Below, one piece after another: positions 27,970-32,115 of a DNA stretch of 32,115 nt. The stretch is from the NCBI RefSeq assembly GCF_012940005.1, contig NZ_SPMX01000076.1:1-32115 (forward strand). Reading direction: 5' to 3'. The translations under genes were made by a program, and so were the position numbers. This stretch comes from Candidatus Accumulibacter contiguus. Its GTDB lineage: Bacteria; Pseudomonadota; Gammaproteobacteria; Burkholderiales; Rhodocyclaceae. Within the stretch, counting starts at the first letter, position 1, and every line of letters begins with the position of its first letter. The notes under the pieces are model-generated. The model was not told where the DNA came from, made no database searches, and saw nothing but the letters and a program-made list of their open reading frames with translations.

Positions 27970-28947
27970 ATGGGCTACGGTAGTTATTCACACAGCGCGC
28001 ATGCGGCGCTGACCACGGATCGGGCGGCGCTGTCACGCGCCGAAGTCTTCAAACAACGGGGCTGTCACGCCTTGATGGACCCCAGGGGCCTGACGGTTCG
28101 CGAAGCGCGCGACAGCGCCGAACATCCGAACTCGCTCGGCATCGTCTTTGCGCTCGATGTCACCGGCTCGATGGGAAATATTCCCGAATTCCTCGCGCGC
28201 CACGATCTGCCGACTTTCATGAAGTTGCTGACCGATTGCCGGGTTCCCGACCCGCAGGTGATGTTCATGGCGATTGGCGATGCCACCTCGGATGGCGCGC
28301 CGCTGCAGGTCGGGCAGTTCGAAACCACTGCGGAACTGATCGACCAGTGGCTCACCTGGAGTTACCTCGAAGGAGGAGGCGGTGGCTCGAATAGCGAGAG
28401 TTACGAGCTGGCTTTCTACGTACTCGCGCAACACACCGACCTCGACTGCTGGGTGAAGCGCAGGAAGCGTGGCTATCTGTTCATGACCGGCGATGAGCAC
28501 CCCTATCCGGCCGTTTCTCGTCATCAGATCGAAGCCCTGATCGGCGAGAGGCTCGACGAAGACATCGCGCTCGAGGAGGTCGTCGCCGCTGCCGCCGAAA
28601 CCTGGCATCTCTTCTTCCTGATTCCGGATCGGCAACGCCGTCAAGGCTGTGAAGCACGCTGGCGCGAGGTGCTCGGCGATCAGGTGATCTGCATGGAATC
28701 TCATGTGGATACCTGCGCGATCGCGGCAGCGATTGTCGGTCTGACCGAGGGCGCCCTCAGCGGCGTCGACGCGGTCGCCGATGTCCTGCACGCCAACGGC
28801 ACCCCGCGTGATCGCATTGCCGCCACCGTCCGTGCGCTGCAGCCTTATGCTGATCTGCTCGACCCGGACGCGCCAAAGCGTATACACACGCATCCGGCTT
28901 CGACCGCGATCGGCAAACCCGACTGGTGGAAGCGCCTGTTTTCCTGA
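27970..28947 (+). CDS. von Willebrand factor A-like domain protein of unknown function
   Basis: The 325-residue soluble protein has no signal peptide. After an N-terminal segment (MGYGSYSHSAHAALTTDRAA), a VWA-type metal-binding motif appears as FALDVTGSMG (D-x-T-x-S, the first MIDAS element), followed by a variant of the next motif (GDATSDGAPLQ), a Gly-rich loop (LEGGGGGSNSESYELAF) and FMTGDEHPYP, which can provide the last MIDAS acid. VWA folds usually mediate metal-dependent protein binding. I recall this subfamily as a conserved but uncharacterised bacterial protein. It follows the zinc-ribbon kinase-like gene with an overlapping SD, so both are probably made together. The stop codon lies within the first bases of an intergenic repeat. 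Confidence 0.78.
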   Translation: MGYGSYSHSAHAALTTDRAALSRAEVFKQRGCHALMDPRGLTVREARDSAEHPNSLGIVFALDVTGSMGNIPEFLARHDLPTFMKLLTDCRVPDPQVMFMAIGDATSDGAPLQVGQFETTAELIDQWLTWSYLEGGGGGSNSESYELAFYVLAQHTDLDCWVKRRKRGYLFMTGDEHPYPAVSRHQIEALIGERLDEDIALEEVVAAAAETWHLFFLIPDRQRRQGCEARWREVLGDQVICMESHVDTCAIAAAIVGLTEGALSGVDAVADVLHANGTPRDRIAATVRALQPYADLLDPDAPKRIHTHPASTAIGKPDWWKRLFS

Positions 28948-29066
28948 CGGTCATGGCGGTTGCAGGTATCCCCGATCATGACAGTCATGACCGTTTCCCT
29001 CTCCCCCCGACCCCTCCCCCGCGAGGGGGGAGGGGAGATTCGTGAGTCGCTGATGCGACTTTCACA
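28947..29066. repeat. Intergenic repeat, shorter copy (after the VWA gene)
   Basis: Left arm ACGGTCATG (28947-28955) and right arm CATGACCGT (28986-28994) form the leading hairpin, weaker than in the copy at 22587 because the left arm diverges after nine bases. The pyrimidine block, CCCCGCGAGGGGGGAGGGGA and the AGTCGC-TGAT-GCGACT hairpin (29045-29060) follow, as in the longer copy but without its extra two-hairpin segment. Its right end merges into the leader of the PurA-like gene; the left arm starts within the VWA stop codon. Confidence 0.8.
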
Positions 29067-29088
29067 CTAAGGGGGAGGGCCTGTGCGC

Positions 29089-30465
29089 ATGCCCCGCCTG
29101 GTCTCCCTGCTCGGTCTGGGTTTCGGCGATTGTGGCAAGGGCGTGTTTACCGACGCCCTCTGCCGGCGCTGGCAGGTACACACGGTCGTCCGTTTCAACG
29201 GCGGCGCGCAGGCCGGACACAACGTCGTCCTGCCCGACGGCCGGCAGCATACCTTCTCGCAATTCGCTGCCGGGACGCTGGTGCCGGGAGTGGCGACCGT
29301 TCTCGCCTATCCGGTGGTCGTCCATCCCGGCGCGCTTCTGGTCGAGCATTCCCGGCTGCAGTCGATGGGCGTCGATGATGGCCTGGCGCGCCTGTTCATC
29401 GATCGGCGCTGTCGGGTCAATACGCCGTTTCATCAGGCCGCCGGTCGTCTGCGCGAGCTGGCGCGTGGCGCCGCGGCACATGGAAGCTGCGGGGTCGGGG
29501 TCGGCGAAACCGTACACCATGCGCTCGCTCACCCCGAGCACACGCTGCATTACGGCGACCTGGCGCGACCCGCGCTGGCGATGCAGAAACTGCAGGCCAT
29601 TCGCCGCGATCTCCTGCCCGTGTTCGCCGCCCTGGGCAAGGCTGTCGCAAATGCTGCAGCAATCGCGGCCGAGCATCGTTTGCTCGCCGACGCGCAGCTT
29701 GCCGAAGCCTGGCTGGAAAACATCCAGAACCTGTTGCGGTACGTTCCCCCATCGTCAGCAGAAAGAATCGCCGCGCGCCTGACGCGCCCCGGGACGGTCT
29801 TGTTCGAGGGGGCACAGGGCGTTCTCCTCGATGAATGGCGGGGATTCCATCCGCACACCACCTGGAGCAGCATCCACCCGCGCGCCGTCGAAGCGGTAGC
29901 GGCAGACTACGGCTGCCCTGCCCGGGTCGAGCACCTCGGGGTCCTGCGCGCCTATCTCACGCGGCACGGAGCGGGTCCCTTCCCGACGGCCGACGCCGGA
30001 CTGGACGTTCTCCCGGAGCCGCATAACAGCGACCAGGGCTGGCAGGGCCGCTTCCGGCGTGGCCACCCGGACGGTGTGCTCCTGCGCTACGCACTGGCGG
30101 CCACCGGGCGTCTCGACGGCCTGCTGGTCAGTCACCTCGATGCCTTCGGGCATGTTCCCGGGCTGCGCTGGTGCGAGGCCTACGAGACGACCGTGCCCGG
30201 AGAAGAGTGCCAGGCTGCCGGCTGGCTGGCGCCGTCCGGGCGCGTGACGAGCCTGCCGTGCAGCGCCAGAGAAGACCTGGCACACCAGGCAGCGCTGACG
30301 GACCTGCTCTTCCGGGTACGTCCGGTCTATCAGGCGCGCACGCTGACTGCAGCGGCGTCGCTGCTCGAGCGGCTGGAGCAGGCCGCTGCCTGCCCGATCT
30401 GGTTTGCCTCCTGCGGGCCGAGCCACGAGGCTGTCCAGCTTCGTTCGCAACCGAGATGGAGGTGA
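29089..30465 (+). CDS. Divergent adenylosuccinate synthetase paralogue (PurA-like)
   Basis: This 458-residue protein has the full PurA fold by motif order: GFGDCGKGVF (PurA: GDEGKGK), NGGAQAGHNVV with the catalytic-type His, FEGAQGVLLD, AYLTRHGAGPFPT, an Arg loop GRFRRGHPDGV, LDAFG in the guanine region, and a final WFASCGPS. PurA normally condenses IMP and aspartate using GTP. Differences sit in functional loops: GDEGKGK to GDCGKGV, the IMP loop (GTT.RGIGP) to GSCGVGVGE, TKLD to SHLD. Substrate specificity is therefore probably altered; this is not the housekeeping purA, as neither its neighbours nor its loops fit. The ATG at 29089 is chosen over a GTG at 29083 because GGAGG lies about ten bases before it, though the GTG is possible. 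Confidence 0.8.
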   Translation: MPRLVSLLGLGFGDCGKGVFTDALCRRWQVHTVVRFNGGAQAGHNVVLPDGRQHTFSQFAAGTLVPGVATVLAYPVVVHPGALLVEHSRLQSMGVDDGLARLFIDRRCRVNTPFHQAAGRLRELARGAAAHGSCGVGVGETVHHALAHPEHTLHYGDLARPALAMQKLQAIRRDLLPVFAALGKAVANAAAIAAEHRLLADAQLAEAWLENIQNLLRYVPPSSAERIAARLTRPGTVLFEGAQGVLLDEWRGFHPHTTWSSIHPRAVEAVAADYGCPARVEHLGVLRAYLTRHGAGPFPTADAGLDVLPEPHNSDQGWQGRFRRGHPDGVLLRYALAATGRLDGLLVSHLDAFGHVPGLRWCEAYETTVPGEECQAAGWLAPSGRVTSLPCSAREDLAHQAALTDLLFRVRPVYQARTLTAAASLLERLEQAAACPIWFASCGPSHEAVQLRSQPRWR

Positions 30466-30574
30466 AGGGGCGGATTACCGAAGTTGCGGAATCTTGCCAA
30501 ACCCTGCGGACTACAGCGAAAAGAGGGGATTGAAACGCCGGAATCGGGTGCTCATCCACCCGGTAATCATCGCG

Positions 30575-31027
30575 TTACTCGCTTTTCAGTCCGACAGTCG
30601 CGGGCGGCACATCGCCGACGGTGATTTCCAGCGAGTTGCCTCGCAGGACCACGCTGTCGATCATTGCACGAACCTCCAGCTTACCTGCGGCAGGTACCGG
30701 GAAACCGGCAAATCCGACGACGAACTGCATGGCGTAGCCGTCGTCCAGTCCTACACGGGGTTGCTTGATAACCGATTGTAAAAACTCAGGCGGCGGCTCG
30801 ATCGCTTGCAAGACCTCGCCATCACGATGCACCTCAAGTTTTACAGAGGAAGGTGCCTTTTCAGATGGCATGCGCAAGTTGGCAATGATCGCCAATTTAG
30901 GGAGATGGGTTGGCACCGAGGGAACCCGCAACCCACCTTGAAAAGCTCCAATGATCGACATCTGCCCGGTAATTTCCTGGCGGACATCCTCGGCATAGAG
31001 GCAAAAGAGGTACGGGGAGTTAGACAC
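30575..31027 (-). CDS. DUF6941-like small protein
   Basis: The 150-residue product begins NSPYLFCLYAEDVRQEITGQ and continues MSIIGAFQGGLRVP, the pattern of the DUF6941 family as I remember it (an A/AEDIRQE segment and G.YQGG). The rest looks like a beta-rich soluble domain (KLEVHRDGEVL, KLEVRAMID, LEITVGDVP). No function is known to me. The GTG start at 31027 overlaps the regulator's stop codon (GTGTCTAA), indicating coupled translation. The frame is open further upstream, but that stretch is the antisense of the regulator gene. Confidence 0.65.
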   Translation of the reverse strand: MSNSPYLFCLYAEDVRQEITGQMSIIGAFQGGLRVPSVPTHLPKLAIIANLRMPSEKAPSSVKLEVHRDGEVLQAIEPPPEFLQSVIKQPRVGLDDGYAMQFVVGFAGFPVPAAGKLEVRAMIDSVVLRGNSLEITVGDVPPATVGLKSE

Positions 31028-31394
31028 GGTCAGCCTCCGCTTTATTAGTCGCCTCAACCGCAGCGATGACCTCTCTGATATCAACCCCGAGCACGGCGGC
31101 AAGTTTCTGGAGGGTAGACAGACTCGGGTCCCCTGGTTTTTTCTCGAGGCGCGCAATGTTGGGCTGCTTCATGTCCATCTTCCCAGCCAGCTCAGACTGC
31201 GACAGGCCGGCCGCCAGGCGCAAGGCGGAAAGTGGCCGGAATCCCGGATTAAGGTGGTCAGCAACTTTGGCAAGACGCTGTCGCCCTTTCACGATCGCCA
31301 CAGCACGCAGGGGGTTGTTCCTGATGCGCGCAATGCGCTCGGTTGCAGAAACGCCTCTCTTCGGCGAGCTATCGCCGGCCACATGCCGATTCAT
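31020..31394 (-). CDS. XRE-family helix-turn-helix regulator
   Basis: The 124-residue protein has a C-terminal XRE/Cro DNA-binding domain (SALRLAAGLSQSELAGKM, then KQPNIARLEK, then LSTLQKLAAVLGVDIREVI), the usual five-helix layout. The first ~60 residues form a basic N-terminal extension (ERIARIRNNPLRAVAIVKGR) that might contact a partner. This arrangement (small gene, then an HTH gene) is like HigBA-type toxin-antitoxin pairs, but the upstream protein is not a recognisable HigB. The ATG at 31394 is preferred; the frame remains open to 31517, where it would overlap the upstream gene. It probably autoregulates the three-gene unit. Confidence 0.78.
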   Translation of the reverse strand: MNRHVAGDSSPKRGVSATERIARIRNNPLRAVAIVKGRQRLAKVADHLNPGFRPLSALRLAAGLSQSELAGKMDMKQPNIARLEKKPGDPSLSTLQKLAAVLGVDIREVIAAVEATNKAEADRV

Positions 31395-31434
31395 CGCGAT
31401 GAATACCGGCGTGATCTGCAATCCGAAGAGGCCG

Positions 31435-31737
31435 CTATGGGACCCGCCTAATGGCAGGAATGTTGAGCCTGTCGTACCGATCACAGAGACTTCGGTGTTC
31501 ATCAGTTGTGGTGTCATAGCAAGTCGCCCTGGGTTGAACGGTCAAAACAAAATATTCGTCGGTATGCGCGTCATGCCCGATGAAAACACGGTAATCAATC
31601 AGATGTCCGTCTTCGTCATAAGGTTTCAGCGTGTAAATTCTTCGGCACGCTTGCCAACACTCTGCGAAGCACTTGATCTCGAAGGAGGGACTGAACATGT
31701 AGTGCCACTTGGGAACCTCGTCGCTGAGTGTGTCCAA
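31435..31737 (-). CDS. Unknown 100-residue protein upstream of the XRE regulator
   Basis: I do not recognise this protein. It is soluble, aromatic- and Asp/His-rich (RRIYTLKPYDEDGHLIDYRV, GHDAHTDEYFVL), with several Cys residues (CFAECWQACRR). The frame starts at a TTG (31737); an internal ATG (MFSPSF, 31698) is an alternative, and neither has a strong ribosome-binding site. It is followed after 40 bases by the XRE regulator gene, so it is a candidate partner or toxin. Base composition is visibly lower in GC than in the kdp and NAD regions. Confidence 0.5.
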   Translation of the reverse strand: MDTLSDEVPKWHYMFSPSFEIKCFAECWQACRRIYTLKPYDEDGHLIDYRVFIGHDAHTDEYFVLTVQPRATCYDTTTDEHRSLCDRYDRLNIPAIRRVP

Positions 31738-31831
31738 GGAACGCCTACGAAATAACTTCCCGTTTTGACTGTGCGCTCGGGCATGCCACTTGCTTGCTTG
31801 GTTGTTCTGAAAACAGCAAAGGGAATGCAGC

Positions 31832-32115
31832 GTGGGCTATTACCGGGAAGACGTAGAGCGGCGAATGAAGGAATTCTATCGGCGACTATCGGAAAAGGAT
31901 CGTCGCCGGTACGCGGCGGTGGAGTCTGACAAGTTGGGGCATGGGGGCCAGCAGTACATCGCGCAGTTGTTTGAGATCGATAGCAAGACGATCCGACAAG
32001 GACTGGCCGACCTGGACATAGCGGAAGAGGCGACGGGGGATAAGCTCCGAAAAAAGGCGGTGGGCGGAAGCGTAAGCTCGACCTGACGCCCGAATTATCG
32101 ACGACGTTTCTGGAC
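31832..32115 (+). CDS. ISAzo13-like transposase, N-terminal part, continuing past the window by -1 frameshift
   Basis: The predicted N-terminus has KEFYRRLSEKDRRRYAAVES, then LGHGGQQYIAQLF and KTIRQGLADL. This is the helical region found in ISAzo13/Rhodopirellula-type DDE transposases (Rxxx.AE/S..LGHGG...). The first frame ends at 32086 after reading out of character (VGGSVSST). One frame back, from 32056, the text becomes GGGRKRKLDLTPELSTTFLD and is open to the window edge; GGGRK is typical of the family at this point. The join sits at A_AAA_AAG. The GTG start (31832) follows AAGGGA. Terminal inverted repeats could not be identified. The catalytic domain lies outside the window. Confidence 0.75.
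32050..32056 (+). promoter_or_regulatory. A_AAA_AAG slippery heptamer for -1 frameshifting
   Basis: Six As and a G lie in the codon phase required for tandem slippage (CGA AAA AAG in the zero frame). After a -1 slip the reading continues GGC GGT GGG CGG, giving GGGR. Downstream, GGGCG and CGCCC (about 32061-32092) can pair over a 20-base loop as a weak stimulatory stem. A simple missing A in this run would give the same join and is the alternative. Confidence 0.55.

Noticed and set aside
28970-29040. CRISPR-like array from the repeated C/G-rich blocks
   Set aside because: The blocks are hairpin segments of one dispersed repeat; there is no series of equal repeats separated by unique spacers.
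30545-30562. CGGGTG/CACCCG hairpin as a terminator for the minus-strand trio or the PurA-like gene
   Set aside because: The stem is only six base pairs and no T-run follows on either strand.

Overview
The window is a GC-rich chromosomal stretch from a Gram-negative bacterium. Gene content (kdpFABCDE, a Yej-type peptide importer, FabI of the E. coli type, a lipobox protein) and protein style point to a betaproteobacterium. A Rhodocyclales member such as the Accumulibacter group is my best guess, from remembered protein resemblance rather than a search. Two neighbouring genes on the left carry single-base frame problems, which suggests draft or metagenome sequence.

Layout. 1-800: 3' end of a LysM-repeat protein (probably a lytic transglycosylase) and a bidirectional terminator. 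809-7462 (minus): a four-gene peptide-type ABC importer (binding lipoprotein, two permeases, double ATPase) with ATGA overlaps. 7836-13267: housekeeping genes: fabI (frameshifted as given), a YbdL-type methionine aminotransferase, mscL, and a periplasmic M16 peptidase on the minus strand. 13268-14317: mostly non-coding, with a G-run hairpin, one small hypothetical gene and a remnant of a chemotaxis-receptor gene. 14318-22544: a complete potassium-starvation operon (small ORF, kdpF, A, B, C, a 39-residue CorA-tail ORF, D, E), nearly every junction overlapping.

22545-30465: the most unusual region. pncB, nadE and a NadM-Nudix gene form a complete route from nicotinate to NAD. They are followed without a break by a zinc-ribbon kinase-like protein lacking the DFG aspartate and by a von Willebrand A-like protein, then a divergent adenylosuccinate-synthetase paralogue. 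Two copies of an intergenic repeat flank the five-gene NAD block. No canonical system that I know joins these parts; a nucleotide- or NAD-linked stress or conflict function is inference.

30575-32115: a lower-GC, accessory-looking end. It has a minus-strand trio (unknown 100-residue protein, XRE regulator, DUF6941-like protein), then the start of an ISAzo13-like transposase with an A_AAA_AAG slippery heptamer where its frame changes. No tRNA, rRNA or CRISPR array was seen.
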